Positions 16,049-28,008 of a stretch of DNA of 64,000 nucleotides are shown here, piece by piece (positions within the stretch are counted from its first letter, which is position 1; each line of letters starts with the position of its first letter). This DNA comes from an uncultured Eubacteriales bacterium (GTDB taxonomy: Bacteria; Bacillota; Clostridia; Oscillospirales; Oscillospiraceae). The position numbers and the translations under genes were made by a program. The notes under the pieces are model-generated. The model saw only the letters and a list, made by a program, of their open reading frames with translations, did no database searches and was not told the DNA's origin. The stretch lies in the NCBI GenBank assembly GCA_900545495.1, contig UQZJ01000004.1:1-64000 (forward strand), read 5' to 3'.

Positions 16049-16531
16049 ATGGCAAAGCATAAAGAGGAAAAGACCAACGTTATGCGGACGCTGGAGCAGA
16101 AGAAGATCGCCTACACCGCCCATGCCTACGACCCGGACGGCCCCATTGACGGCGTGTCCGTGGCGGCGGTGCTGGGGCAGGACCCGGCCCGGGTGTTCAA
16201 GACGCTGGTGACGAAGGGCGCATCCGGCGGGTACTATGTGTTCGACATTCCCGTGGCGGAGAACCTCGATTTGAAGAAGGCGGCCAAGGCCGTGGGGGAG
16301 AAGTCCGTGGCCATGCTGCCCCAGAAGGAGTTGCTGGGTCTGACGGGATACGTCCACGGCGGATGCAGCCCGGTGGGGATGAAGAAGCAGTTCCCCACGG
16401 TGTTCCACGAGACGGCGGCGCAGTACGACACCGTCTGCGTCAGCGCGGGAAGGATCGGGGCGCAGGTGGAGTGCCGCCCCGGCGACCTCATCGCCCTGCT
16501 GCGGGCAAAAACAGCGGATATCATCGTGTAA
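16049..16531 (+). CDS. ybaK: YbaK/EbsC-family Cys-tRNA(Pro) deacylase
   Basis: The 160-residue product is a trans-editing enzyme that hydrolyses Cys-tRNA(Pro) formed in error by prolyl-tRNA synthetase. It shows the family's GVSVAAVLGQDPARVFKTLV region near residue 40, the central conserved lysine, and the GYVHGGCSPVGMKK stretch near residue 103. The size is normal for YbaK. The ATG at 16049 lies 8 bp after GAGGAGG. It is likely co-transcribed with the TraX-like gene and uvrA. Confidence 0.92.
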   Translation: MAKHKEEKTNVMRTLEQKKIAYTAHAYDPDGPIDGVSVAAVLGQDPARVFKTLVTKGASGGYYVFDIPVAENLDLKKAAKAVGEKSVAMLPQKELLGLTGYVHGGCSPVGMKKQFPTVFHETAAQYDTVCVSAGRIGAQVECRPGDLIALLRAKTADIIV

Positions 16532-16542
16532 AGAGGAATACC

Positions 16543-19368
<2,826 letters not shown>

Positions 19369-19413
19369 CGCCTGCGCCCGCTGCGGCATACACTGTGGCA
19401 GGGGGGTGACGGC

Positions 19414-19746
19414 ATGGAGATCTGGCAGGACGGCGTGCTGGCGGGGCTGGCAGCCGTGGGACTGACGGCGATCCTCTGGCTGCTGGCGGAGGCGCTGTTC
19501 CGCTGGCGGGCGCGTCCGCCGGAGGCGGTCTATCTGGTGGAGGCGTCCGGCGGCGCGGAAGGGCTGGACATGACGCTGCGCGAGCTGGCGCGGGAACGCC
19601 CGCTGCCGGTGATACTGGTGGACAGCGGCTTGAACGAGATGGGGCGGCAGCGGGCAGAGCTGCTGCTCACCCGATACGGCGGGACGCTGGTAACGCCGCC
19701 GCAGCTGGCGGCGATGTATACGAAAGAAAACGAGCAGGAGGAGTAG
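19414..19746 (+). CDS. Small membrane-anchored protein, function unknown
   Basis: I do not recognise this 110-residue protein. It has one hydrophobic segment (about residues 7-28), a basic residue cluster (RWRAR) that favours a cytoplasmic C-terminal domain, and about 75 soluble residues with a beta-alpha pattern (PVILVDSGLNEMGRQRAELLLTR). The start follows GGGGGGTGAC and the stop lies 4 bp before recD2, so it belongs to the same operon. Codon use looks like that of its neighbours and there is no sign of decay. Confidence 0.7.
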   Translation: MEIWQDGVLAGLAAVGLTAILWLLAEALFRWRARPPEAVYLVEASGGAEGLDMTLRELARERPLPVILVDSGLNEMGRQRAELLLTRYGGTLVTPPQLAAMYTKENEQEE

Positions 19747-19750
19747 GGCT

Positions 19751-21958
19751 ATGGGCGAACGCTGCACCGTGGAGGGTACCGTACAGTCGGTGATCTTCCA
19801 GAACGAGGAAAACGGCTATACGGTGCTGTCTCTGGCGGTGGACGGACAGGAGGAACCGGTAACGGTGGTGGGCTGCATCCCCTGTGCCGCCGCCGGGGAG
19901 GGCATGACCGTCACCGGCGTGTGGGTGGAGCATCCGTCCTACGGCCCGCAGCTGACGGCGGAGAGCGTGGAGCGCCGCCTGCCCCGGGATGAGGCGGACA
20001 TGGCTGCCTATCTGGGCTCCGGCATCCTCAAGGGCGTGGGGCCTGCTACGGCGGAGCGGCTGGTGGAGCGGTTCGGCATGGACACCCTCCGGGTCATCGA
20101 GGAGGAGCCGGAGCGGCTCCAGACCCTGAAGGGCATCACCGCCAAGCGCGCCATGGAGCTGTCCGCCGCCTTCCGGGCGCTGACGGGCCTGCGGCAGGTC
20201 ATGGAGTTTCTGGCGCGGTACGAGCTGCCGGTGCATCTGGCCATGGCGGTGCAGCGCACCTACGGCGACGGCGCTATGCAGGCGCTGCGGGACGACCCCT
20301 ACCTCCTGAGCCGGGAGCAGTACGGCGTGGATTTTGCCGTCACCGACGCCATCGCCCTGAGCATGGGCTTCGGCGGCGACGACCCCTGCCGGCTGGAGGC
20401 CGCCGTGCTGTACGAACTGAGCCACAACCTGCACAACGGCCATGTGTTCCTGCCCCGGGAGAAGCTGATACAGGCGGCGGCGCAGCTCATCGGCGTGGAG
20501 ACCGACGCGGTGGAGCTGGCGCTGGACAAGCTCATTGAGCGGTTTGGCGTGGTGGAAAAGCCCATCGCCAACGTGATGGGCTGCTATCTGCCCCGGCTCT
20601 ATCAGGCGGAGACATTTGTGGCGGAGCGGCTGGTGTCTATGGTGAAAACGCCGGTGGAGCGGTTGGCCCGCGTGGAAAAGACCATCGCGGACATCGAGCA
20701 GGCGCAGGGCGTATCCTATGCGCCCTTGCAGCGGCAGGCGGTGGCGCTGGCGGCGGACAGCGGCGTGCTGCTGCTCACCGGCGGGCCGGGTACCGGCAAG
20801 ACCACGTCCCTGCGGGGCATCGTGACCCTGTATGAGCGGATGGGGCTGGACGTGCTGCTGCTGGCCCCCACGGGGCGAGCCGCCAAGCGGCTGGGGGAGG
20901 TGACGGGCCGGGAGGCCCAGACCATCCACCGGTGTCTTGGTATGAGCTTCAACGACCTGACGGGACAGGTGACCTTCAAAAAGGACGCCAAGGATCCGCT
21001 GGAGGCCCACGCCGTCATCGTGGACGAGATGAGCATGGTGGATCTGGAGCTGATGCGGGCGCTGCTGGAGGCGCTGCGGCCCTCTTGCCGTCTGGTGATG
21101 GTGGGCGACCCCGACCAGCTCCCCTCCGTGGGTGCGGGCAACGTGCTGGGGGATATGCTGCGCAGCGGCGTGATCCCTGCCGTGTCGCTGACGCAGGTGT
21201 TCCGGCAGGCGGAGCAGTCCGCCATCATCCGCAACGCCCACAGCGTCAACGTGGGGCAGCCGCCGTGCCTTGACAGCAATCAGGGGGATTTCTTCTTCCT
21301 GTGCCGCCGTTCGCCGGACCGTCTGGTGCAGACGGTGGTGGAGCTGTGCCGCGACCGCCTGCCCAAGAGCATGGGCGTGGAGCCGGGGCAGATCCAGGTG
21401 CTGTCCGCCACCCGCCGGGGTGAGTGCGGCACGGTGAACCTGAACCGGGCCTTGCAGGCGGCGCTGAATCCGCCGACGCGGAGCAAGCGACAGAAGCAGT
21501 GGGGCGACATGGTCTTCCGCGTGGGCGACCGGATCATGCAGACAAAGAACAACTACGACGTGCTGTGGACGAAGGACGATGGCACCGTGGGCAGCGGCAT
21601 TTTCAACGGCGACGTGGGCGTCATCGAGGACATCGACCCGGCCGGGGAGCTGCTGACCATCCGGTTCGACGACCGTACCGCCGTCTATACCGCCGACCTG
21701 CTGGCGGAGCTGGACATGGCCTACGCCATGACGGTACATAAATCGCAGGGCAGCGAGTATCCGGCGGTGGTGCTGGTGTCCGCGCCTGCCGCGCCGTCCC
21801 TGATGGTGCGGGGCGTGCTGTATACCGCCATCACCCGCGCCAGACGGCTGCTGGTGCTGGTGGGCGACGACGGGACGCCGGTGAAAATGGCGGCCAACGA
21901 CCGCCAGCAAAGACGATACAGCGGCCTGCGCCGCCGCTTGAGGGAGGGAATGGCATGA
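19751..21958 (+). CDS. recD2: RecD2-type ATP-dependent DNA helicase
   Basis: RecD2 is a 5'-3' superfamily 1B helicase that acts outside a RecBCD complex in replication-fork and mismatch repair. The 735-residue product has the long N-terminal region with helix-hairpin-helix motifs (about 85-190), Walker A GGPGTGKTTS near residue 343, DEMSMVD Walker B, the motif GDPDQLPSVGAG, and a C-terminal helicase domain with AMTVHKSQGSEYP near residue 658. The size and N-terminal region separate it from RecD of RecBCD. Its stop overlaps the comF start (ATGA). Confidence 0.95.
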   Translation: MGERCTVEGTVQSVIFQNEENGYTVLSLAVDGQEEPVTVVGCIPCAAAGEGMTVTGVWVEHPSYGPQLTAESVERRLPRDEADMAAYLGSGILKGVGPATAERLVERFGMDTLRVIEEEPERLQTLKGITAKRAMELSAAFRALTGLRQVMEFLARYELPVHLAMAVQRTYGDGAMQALRDDPYLLSREQYGVDFAVTDAIALSMGFGGDDPCRLEAAVLYELSHNLHNGHVFLPREKLIQAAAQLIGVETDAVELALDKLIERFGVVEKPIANVMGCYLPRLYQAETFVAERLVSMVKTPVERLARVEKTIADIEQAQGVSYAPLQRQAVALAADSGVLLLTGGPGTGKTTSLRGIVTLYERMGLDVLLLAPTGRAAKRLGEVTGREAQTIHRCLGMSFNDLTGQVTFKKDAKDPLEAHAVIVDEMSMVDLELMRALLEALRPSCRLVMVGDPDQLPSVGAGNVLGDMLRSGVIPAVSLTQVFRQAEQSAIIRNAHSVNVGQPPCLDSNQGDFFFLCRRSPDRLVQTVVELCRDRLPKSMGVEPGQIQVLSATRRGECGTVNLNRALQAALNPPTRSKRQKQWGDMVFRVGDRIMQTKNNYDVLWTKDDGTVGSGIFNGDVGVIEDIDPAGELLTIRFDDRTAVYTADLLAELDMAYAMTVHKSQGSEYPAVVLVSAPAAPSLMVRGVLYTAITRARRLLVLVGDDGTPVKMAANDRQQRRYSGLRRRLREGMA

Positions 21959-22620
21959 GCGTTCAAGATGGGCTGGACAAGCTCCAGCGGAGTATGCTGG
22001 ATTTCTTCTTTCCCCGCCACTGTCCCTTCTGCGGACGGGTCGTGGGCAAGGCACTGCTGTGTGAGACGTGCGAAAAGGAGCTGCCATATTGCCGCGAGGT
22101 ACGCACCGGCGGCTTCGGACGGTGCGCCGCGCCGCTGTACTACGAGGGCGCGGTGCGGGAGGCCATTCTGGCCTTCAAATTCAAGGGGCGTCTGGAGGCG
22201 CTGGAGTGCTTCGGCAGCCTGATGGCGCAGACGGCGGCGGAGGCCTTCTCCGGGGAATTCGACGCGGTGACGTGGGTGCCGGTGAGCCGGCAGCGCCTGC
22301 GGAAGCGGGGCTACGATCAGGCACGGTACCTGTGCGCCAGCCTGTGCGTGGACTGGCACACGGAGCCGCAGGAGACGCTGCGGAAGGTGCGGGACAACCC
22401 GGCACAGTCCGGATTGGAGGACGCGGCGGTGCGCCGCGCCAATGTGCTGGGCGTCTACGAGGCGGTGAAGCCGGAGGAGATCGCCGGGAAGCGGTTTTTG
22501 CTGGTGGACGATATCTGCACCACCGGCGCCACGCTGGGCGAGTGCGTCCGGGTGCTGAAGGCCGCCGGCGCGGCGGAGGTGGTGTGCCTGACGCTGGCCG
22601 TCACGCGGGCGGACGGCTGA
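21955..22620 (+). CDS. comF: ComF-family phosphoribosyltransferase-like protein
   Basis: The 221-residue product has an N-terminal zinc-finger-like segment with two Cys pairs (CPFCG and CETC, residues 20-40) and a phosphoribosyltransferase domain. Its PRPP-binding motif is LLVDDICTTGATLGEC near residue 180. ComF is needed in Bacillus for pulling single-stranded DNA through the membrane during competence. The homologue ComFC binds other competence helicases. The start overlaps the recD2 stop, so it is translationally coupled to a DNA helicase gene. No comFA or other competence gene is nearby. Confidence 0.9.
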   Translation: MSVQDGLDKLQRSMLDFFFPRHCPFCGRVVGKALLCETCEKELPYCREVRTGGFGRCAAPLYYEGAVREAILAFKFKGRLEALECFGSLMAQTAAEAFSGEFDAVTWVPVSRQRLRKRGYDQARYLCASLCVDWHTEPQETLRKVRDNPAQSGLEDAAVRRANVLGVYEAVKPEEIAGKRFLLVDDICTTGATLGECVRVLKAAGAAEVVCLTLAVTRADG

Positions 22621-22698
22621 CGCGACCTGCCGGTATGGAACGGCGGGAAACCGTGCAGAATGGAAATGTGAATATTTGATGACAACGGGAAAACCCTA

Positions 22699-22727
22699 TT
22701 GCAAAAAGAAAGACCTGTCGGTATAAT
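22699..22727 (+). promoter_or_regulatory. Promoter of mreB
   Basis: TTGCAA (22699-22704), a 17-bp spacer and a perfect TATAAT (22722-22727) lie about 55 bp before the mreB start. Confidence 0.85.
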
Positions 22728-22782
22728 GGTTTTCTGAAGAATAGGGCGGTCATGCCGCTACAAAAAATATGAGGTGCTCACT

Positions 22783-23814
22783 ATGTGTTCATTTGCAAAG
22801 GATATTGGTATCGATCTCGGCACCGCCTCGGTGCTGGTTTATGTGAAGGGTAAAGGCGTTGTGCTCAACGAGCCGTCGGTGGTGGCCATCGACAAGAACA
22901 CCGGCAAGCTGCTGAAGGTGGGCGGCGACGCGCAGGCCATGCTGGGCCGTACCCCCGGCAACATCGTGGCCATCCGTCCCCTGCGGGAGGGCGTGATCTC
23001 CGACTACGACATGACGGAGCGGATGCTCCGGGAGTTTCTGCATAAGGTCACCGGCGGCTTCCAGCTGTTCAAGCCCCGGGTCATCATCTGCGTGCCCTCC
23101 GGCATCACAGAGGTGGAGGAGCGCGCCGTGGTGGATGCGGGCATTCAGGCCGGCGCCCGCCGGGTGTACCTCATCGAGGAGCCGGTGGCGGCTGCCATCG
23201 GCGCGGGCATCGACATCGCCAAGCCCGACGGCCACATGGTGGTGGACATCGGCGGCGGCACCAGCGATATCGCCGTCATCTCCCTGAGCGGCGTGGTGGA
23301 GAGCGCCTCCATCAAGGTGGCCGGCGACCAGTTCAACGAGTCCATCGTCAAGTATATGCGCCGCAAGCACAATGTACTGGTGGGCGAGCGCACCGCCGAG
23401 CTGATGAAGATGGAGATCGGCTGCGTGTTTCCCAAGGAGCAGGAGACATCCATCGAGATCAAGGGCCGCTGCCTGATGACGGGCCTGCCCAAGGTCATCA
23501 CCGTCACCTCCACCGAGATGCTGGAGGCCTTCGAGGAGCCGGTGGAGCGCATTCTGGAGGCGGTCCACGGCGTGCTGGAGCGCACCCCGCCGGAGCTGGT
23601 GGCGGATATCTCCAACAACGGCATCGTCATGACCGGCGGCGGCAGTCTGGTGGACGGCTTTGACCGCCTGATCGAGGCCCGCACCGGCATCCACACCGTG
23701 GTGGCGGAGTCTGCCATCTCCTGCGTGGCGGAGGGTACCGGCAAGAGCCTGGACTCCCTGAACGCCATGACCGACGGCACGGTGAACCTGTCCCGCCGGC
23801 GGCAGATGAACTAA
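22783..23814 (+). CDS. mreB: MreB/Mbl-type rod-shape actin homologue
   Basis: The 343-residue product is an actin-fold ATPase that forms membrane-bound filaments guiding sidewall peptidoglycan synthesis. It has the phosphate-1 motif IGIDLGTASVLVYVKGKG at the start, DIGGGTSDIAVIS near residue 160 and VMTGGGSLVDGFD near residue 285. The ATG at 22783 has GAGGTG upstream. The gene is a single-gene unit with its own promoter and terminator, and mreC and mreD do not follow. That arrangement fits an Mbl- or MreBH-like paralogue as well as the primary MreB. Confidence 0.94.
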   Translation: MCSFAKDIGIDLGTASVLVYVKGKGVVLNEPSVVAIDKNTGKLLKVGGDAQAMLGRTPGNIVAIRPLREGVISDYDMTERMLREFLHKVTGGFQLFKPRVIICVPSGITEVEERAVVDAGIQAGARRVYLIEEPVAAAIGAGIDIAKPDGHMVVDIGGGTSDIAVISLSGVVESASIKVAGDQFNESIVKYMRRKHNVLVGERTAELMKMEIGCVFPKEQETSIEIKGRCLMTGLPKVITVTSTEMLEAFEEPVERILEAVHGVLERTPPELVADISNNGIVMTGGGSLVDGFDRLIEARTGIHTVVAESAISCVAEGTGKSLDSLNAMTDGTVNLSRRRQMN

Positions 23815-23820
23815 ATGACA

Positions 23821-23846
23821 AAAAGCGGCCGCGAGGCCGCTTTCTT
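23821..23846 (+). terminator. Terminator after mreB
   Basis: The stem AGCGGCC / GGCCGCT with a GCGA loop is followed by TTCTTC. The U tract is short but the stem is strong. Confidence 0.75.
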
Positions 23847-23880
23847 CTCCATGTTTGGCGGGGATTTCACGGTGTCCCCC

Positions 23881-23909
23881 TTGCTTTCGGCGGGGAAACG
23901 CGGTAGTAT
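23881..23909 (+). promoter_or_regulatory. Promoter of the aminotransferase gene
   Basis: TTGCTT (23881-23886), a 17-bp spacer and TAGTAT (23904-23909) precede the gene, leaving a leader of about 40 nt. Confidence 0.65.
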
Positions 23910-23954
23910 GGGGATGGCCGGAAGGCAACTACGTTTTACAAGGAGGCAATAAGC

Positions 23955-25145
23955 ATGAAGTTTTCCAGCAAAGTGTTGAAATGCGGCCTGTCCCCCATGC
24001 GTAAGTTCCACCCCTATGCGGTGGCGGCGGAGGCCAAGGGGAAGAAGATCTATCACCTGAATATCGGTCAGCCGGACATCGAGACGCCCAAGGCGTATTT
24101 CGAGGCCGTGCGGCACTTTGACCTGCCGGTGCTGGCCTATGCACCGTCCTCCGGCATCCCGGAGCTGATCGCAGCCATCCAGAAGTATTACGACGCACTG
24201 GGGATGCACTTTGAGACCGGTGACATCCTCATTACCAACGGCGGCAGCGAGGCATTGCAGATCACCATGAACTGCATCCTCGACGACGGGGACGAGATCC
24301 TGATCCCCGAGCCGTTCTATCCCAACTACAACACCATGGCGTATACCTGCGGCGCCAAGATCCACCCCATCCCCACCTCGCCCCATGACGGCTACCACTA
24401 TGCCGACCGCGCCAAGGTGGAGGCGGAGATCAACGAGCACACCCGCGCCATCATGGTCACCAACCCCGGCAACCCCACCGGCGCCGTGCTGACGCCGGAG
24501 GAGATGCGCATGATGGTGGACATCGCCAAGGAGCACGATCTGTTCATCATCGGCGACGAGGCCTACCGCGAGTTTGTCTATGCCGGTGAGCCGCTGCAAT
24601 CCATGGGTCAGTTTGCCGACGCCGCCGAGAACGTCATCGTCATCGACACCGTGTCCAAGCGCTTTTCCGCCTGCGGCGCCCGTATCGGCTGCATGATCTC
24701 CCGCAACAAGGAGCTGATGGCACAGGCCATGAAGTACGCCCAGTGCCGCCTGTCCGTGCCGACCATCGATCAGGTGGCCGCCGCCGCGCTGTACAGCGTG
24801 GACTCCGACTACTTCGCCGCCGTCCGCGAGGAGTACAAGCGCCGCCGCGACACGGTGATGCGCAAGCTCAACGAGATCCCCGGCGTGGTGTGCGAGTGTC
24901 CCAAGGGCGCGTTCTACGTGATGGCCGCCCTGCCCGTGGACGACGCCGACACCTTCCAGAAGTGGCTGCTGGAGGAGTTTGACGACAACGGCGACACCGT
25001 GATGTTTGCCCCCGGCGAGCCGTTCTACGCCACCCCCGGCAAGGGCAGAAACGAGATCCGCATCGCCTATGTGCTCAAGCAGGAGGCGCTGGAGCGCGCC
25101 ATGGACCTGCTGGCCAAGGGCATTGCCGCCTACAACGCCCGCTGA
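23955..25145 (+). CDS. Class I/II pyridoxal-phosphate aminotransferase (AspB-like)
   Basis: The 396-residue fold-type I aminotransferase has NPGNPTGAVLTPEEM near residue 171, the DEAYREFVY segment near residue 202, and the PLP-binding lysine in DTVSKRFSACGARIG near residue 234. It probably transfers amino groups between aspartate or another amino acid and 2-oxoglutarate. Substrate choice cannot be fixed from the sequence. The start follows AGGAGG. The gene is monocistronic, with its own promoter, and shares a bidirectional terminator with the P-type ATPase gene. Confidence 0.92.
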   Translation: MKFSSKVLKCGLSPMRKFHPYAVAAEAKGKKIYHLNIGQPDIETPKAYFEAVRHFDLPVLAYAPSSGIPELIAAIQKYYDALGMHFETGDILITNGGSEALQITMNCILDDGDEILIPEPFYPNYNTMAYTCGAKIHPIPTSPHDGYHYADRAKVEAEINEHTRAIMVTNPGNPTGAVLTPEEMRMMVDIAKEHDLFIIGDEAYREFVYAGEPLQSMGQFADAAENVIVIDTVSKRFSACGARIGCMISRNKELMAQAMKYAQCRLSVPTIDQVAAAALYSVDSDYFAAVREEYKRRRDTVMRKLNEIPGVVCECPKGAFYVMAALPVDDADTFQKWLLEEFDDNGDTVMFAPGEPFYATPGKGRNEIRIAYVLKQEALERAMDLLAKGIAAYNAR

Positions 25146-25154
25146 AGCTGCACA

Positions 25155-25190
25155 TAAAAAAGAAGACCCTGTACAGGGTCTTCTTTTTTG
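25155..25190. terminator. Bidirectional terminator, aminotransferase and P-type ATPase
   Basis: A perfect inverted repeat AGAAGACCCTG / CAGGGTCTTCT is flanked by A and T runs, giving U tracts on both strands. Confidence 0.93.
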
Positions 25191-25191
25191 C

Positions 25192-27831
25192 TTATTTCCG
25201 CGCCTTCCGGGCAGCGGCACGGCGTTGGCAGAGCTTTACCAGCTCCACGATGGGGATGACCAGAATGGCCAGCGCCAGCGCGATACCGTACTCCGTCCAG
25301 CTCACGGGGGTGAAGCCGAAGGCGTTGGCCAGCACGGGGATCTCCAGCACGGCGGTGGTCAGCGCCAGCGAGCCCAGCATGGCGCCCCACAGCACCTTGT
25401 TATGGCTGGGCAGGGAGAACACGCTCTTGCGCTGGGAGCGCATATTGAAGCTGTGGAAGATCTCGCACATACTCATGGTCAGGAAAGCCATGGTCATGCC
25501 GTCGTCGGAGATGCCCTTGGGCATCTCGAAGTAGCCTACCTCCATGCAGTGACCGATGATGTAGGAGGTCAGGGTGATGAGGGTGATGAGCACGCCCTGA
25601 TAGGCGATGTCAAAGCCCACGCCGCCGGCGAAAATGCCGTCGCGGCTGTTGCGGGGCGGGCGGGTCATGGTGTCCGGCTCCGCCTTCTCCAGTCCCAGCG
25701 CCAGCGCCGGGAAGCAGTCGGTGATCAGGTTGATGAACAGCAGATGCACAGGGTTGAGCAGGGTGAAGCCCAGCAGGGTGGCGAAGAACACGCCCAGCAC
25801 CTCGCTCATGTTGCTGGCCAGCAGGAACTGAATGGCCTTGCGGATGTTGTCATAGATCTGGCGGCCCTCGCCTACGGCGGAGACGATGGTGGCGAAGTTG
25901 TCGTCGGACAGCACCATGTCCGCCACGTTCTTGGTGACGTCGGTGCCGGTGATGCCCATGCCCACGCCGATGTCGGCGGACTTGATGCTGGGGGCGTCGT
26001 TGACGCCGTCGCCGGTCATAGCGGTGATGGCGCCCTTGCGCCGCCATGCGTTGACGATACGCACCTTATGCTCCGGCTGGACGCGGGCGTACACGCCGTA
26101 GTTCTCGATAACGTTGTCCAGCTCCTCGTCGGAAAGCCCGTCCAGCGCGCTGCCGGTAACGGCCTGGGAGGCGTCGGTGATGATGCCCAGCTCCTTGGCG
26201 ATAGCCACGGCGGTATCCTTGTGGTCGCCGGTGATCATCACGGGGCGGATACCGGCGGCGCGGCACTGTGCCACGGCGTCCTTTACCTCTGGGCGCACCG
26301 GGTCGATCATGCCGGCCAGACCGATGAAGCACAGATCCTGCTCCAGATCCTCCGGCTCCAGCTTGTCGGGCAGACTGTCGTACAGCCGCTGGGCCGCCGC
26401 CAGCACGCGGAGGGCCTTGTCGGCCATGGCCTTGTTGTCCGCCAGAATGGCGGCGCGCTTTTCCTCCGTCAGGGGCAGGATCGCGCCGTTTTCCATATAG
26501 TGGGTGCAGCGGCGCAGCACCTCGTCCGGCGCGCCCTTGGTGTACTGGATGAAGCCGGTGTCCGTGCGGTGGACGGTGGACATCATCTTCCGGCTGGAGT
26601 CGAAGGGCGCCTCGGCGCAGCGAGGCTGCCGGGTCTCCATGAGGGGCTTGGGGCAGCCGTTGGCCGCACCGAAGTTCACCAGCGCCGCCTCGGTAGGCTC
26701 GCCCTGCGCGCCGCTCTCCTCCAAAATGGCGTCGTTGCACAGGGTCATGGCGGTGGCCAGCGGCGTCAGGGGGCCGGTGTGCTCCACCACCGTCATCTTG
26801 TTCTGGGTCAGGGTACCGGTCTTGTCGGAGCAGATGACCTGCGTGCAGCCCAGCGTCTCCACGGCGGTGAGCCGCCGGATGACGGCGTGGCGCTTACTCA
26901 TGTTGGTCACGCCGATGCTCAGCACCACCGTCACCACGGTGGCCAGACCCTCCGGGATGGCAGCCACGGCCAGCGACACGGCCACCATGAACGTCTCCAG
27001 AATGGCGGTGAGGGAGTAGTCGCCCACCACCACCAGATCAAAGATGAAGATGAACACGCAGATGCCCAGCACCAGCTTGCTGAGCGTCTTGCCCAGCTGG
27101 GTCAGCTTCCGCTGGAGGGGCGTCTGTTCCTGCTCCGTCTGGGCCAGCACATGGGCGATCTTGCCCATCTCCGTGTCCATGCCGGTGGCGGTGATGACCG
27201 CCTTGCCCCGGCCGTAGACCACGGTGCTGCCCATGTAGCACATATTTTTCCGGTCGCCCAGCGGCACGTCGCTGCCGGTGAGCAGCTCCACCGCCTTGGT
27301 AACGGGGACGCTTTCGCCGGTGAGAGCGGCCTCCTCGATCTTCAGGGAGGCACACTCCAGCAGCCGTCCGTCGGCGGGGATGGCGTCGCCGGCCTCCAGC
27401 ACCACCACGTCGCCGGGTACCAGCTGGCTGCTCTCCACCACGATCTGGTGTCCGCCGCGCAGCACCTTGCACTTGGCGGCGGTCATGGTCTGGAGGGCTT
27501 CGATGGCGGCCTCAGCCTTGCTCTCCTGCACCACGCCCAGAACGGCGTTGAGCAGCACCACCGCCAGAATGATGAACACCTCGGTGAAGCTCTCGTTGCT
27601 CAGAGCGTTGGTGACGGCGGACACCGCCGCCGCCGCGATCAGGATCAGCAGCATGGGATCCTTGAGTTGGGTCAGAAAGCGCTGGAATACGGAGGGCTTC
27701 TCCGCCTCCTTCAGCTTGTTGGGGCCGTGCTTGGCCAGCCGCGCTGCCGCCTCCTCCGGCGTCAGACCCTGCGCGGAGGTGTGCAGCTCGTCCAGCACCT
27801 CCTGCGGTGAGCGGTTATAGTCCTTGTCCAT
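25192..27831 (-). CDS. P-type IIA cation ATPase (Ca2+/Mn2+ type)
   Basis: The 879-residue product has the full P2-type layout. There is an N-terminal cation ATPase domain, TGES in the actuator loop, ten membrane segments with AIPEGLATVV in M4 and NLITD in M6, DKTGTLTQNK with the phosphorylated Asp, and TGDGVNDAPS. The motifs match calcium ATPases of the PacL/PMCA group. The ATG at 27831 has AGGAGG upstream, and an ORF extension to 27933 crosses a terminator hairpin. The leader appears to be a yybP-ykoY riboswitch, which senses Mn2+, so the physiological substrate may be Mn2+, with Ca2+ as the alternative. Confidence 0.92.
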   Translation of the reverse strand: MDKDYNRSPQEVLDELHTSAQGLTPEEAAARLAKHGPNKLKEAEKPSVFQRFLTQLKDPMLLILIAAAAVSAVTNALSNESFTEVFIILAVVLLNAVLGVVQESKAEAAIEALQTMTAAKCKVLRGGHQIVVESSQLVPGDVVVLEAGDAIPADGRLLECASLKIEEAALTGESVPVTKAVELLTGSDVPLGDRKNMCYMGSTVVYGRGKAVITATGMDTEMGKIAHVLAQTEQEQTPLQRKLTQLGKTLSKLVLGICVFIFIFDLVVVGDYSLTAILETFMVAVSLAVAAIPEGLATVVTVVLSIGVTNMSKRHAVIRRLTAVETLGCTQVICSDKTGTLTQNKMTVVEHTGPLTPLATAMTLCNDAILEESGAQGEPTEAALVNFGAANGCPKPLMETRQPRCAEAPFDSSRKMMSTVHRTDTGFIQYTKGAPDEVLRRCTHYMENGAILPLTEEKRAAILADNKAMADKALRVLAAAQRLYDSLPDKLEPEDLEQDLCFIGLAGMIDPVRPEVKDAVAQCRAAGIRPVMITGDHKDTAVAIAKELGIITDASQAVTGSALDGLSDEELDNVIENYGVYARVQPEHKVRIVNAWRRKGAITAMTGDGVNDAPSIKSADIGVGMGITGTDVTKNVADMVLSDDNFATIVSAVGEGRQIYDNIRKAIQFLLASNMSEVLGVFFATLLGFTLLNPVHLLFINLITDCFPALALGLEKAEPDTMTRPPRNSRDGIFAGGVGFDIAYQGVLITLITLTSYIIGHCMEVGYFEMPKGISDDGMTMAFLTMSMCEIFHSFNMRSQRKSVFSLPSHNKVLWGAMLGSLALTTAVLEIPVLANAFGFTPVSWTEYGIALALAILVIPIVELVKLCQRRAAARKARK

Positions 27832-27874
27832 GGGGTTTCCTCCTTCTTGTATGTCCACTTTTTTATTTCCACAT

Positions 27875-27914
27875 AACAAAAGACTCATACACAGACCGGG
27901 TCTGTGTATGAGTC
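27875..27914 (-). terminator. Riboswitch-controlled terminator before the P-type ATPase
   Basis: A perfect 14-bp stem (GACTCATACACAGA / TCTGTGTATGAGTC) with a 5-nt loop is followed on the minus strand by TTTTGTT. It stands between the riboswitch and the ribosome binding site, and is best read as the expression platform. Confidence 0.88.
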
Positions 27915-28003
27915 TCATTCTTTCAGGACACATCGGGCGCCATGCGCCGGGATGACGGTGTGTCTCGCCCCGCCTGCGCGGTGCGGAATTACTCCCTCAA
28001 ACA
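27915..28003 (-). promoter_or_regulatory. Probable yybP-ykoY manganese riboswitch
   Basis: The leader reads, on the minus strand, GAGGGAGTAATTCCG near its 5' end (about 27998-27984), then GACACACCGTCATCCCGGCGC, a GGCGCATGGCGCC hairpin, GATGTGTCC and finally AGAATGAGAC. The order GGGAGUA, paired CACACC/GGUGUG-like arms and a second internal-loop GAGAC fits the two-legged yybP-ykoY aptamer. That aptamer binds Mn2+ and commonly precedes P-type ATPase genes. The match is by eye. Confidence 0.7.
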
Positions 28004-28008
28004 GCGTT

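Noticed and set aside
25006..27810. A 934-codon plus-strand open frame across the P-type ATPase
   Set aside because: It is a complement shadow of the ATPase gene, with low-complexity His/Gly/Gln composition and no ribosome binding site.
27877..27925. The perfect inverted repeat before the P-type ATPase as an insertion-sequence end or recombination site
   Set aside because: It is followed by a T run on the minus strand, lies between a promoter/aptamer and a ribosome binding site, and has no transposase or target duplication nearby. A terminator explains it.
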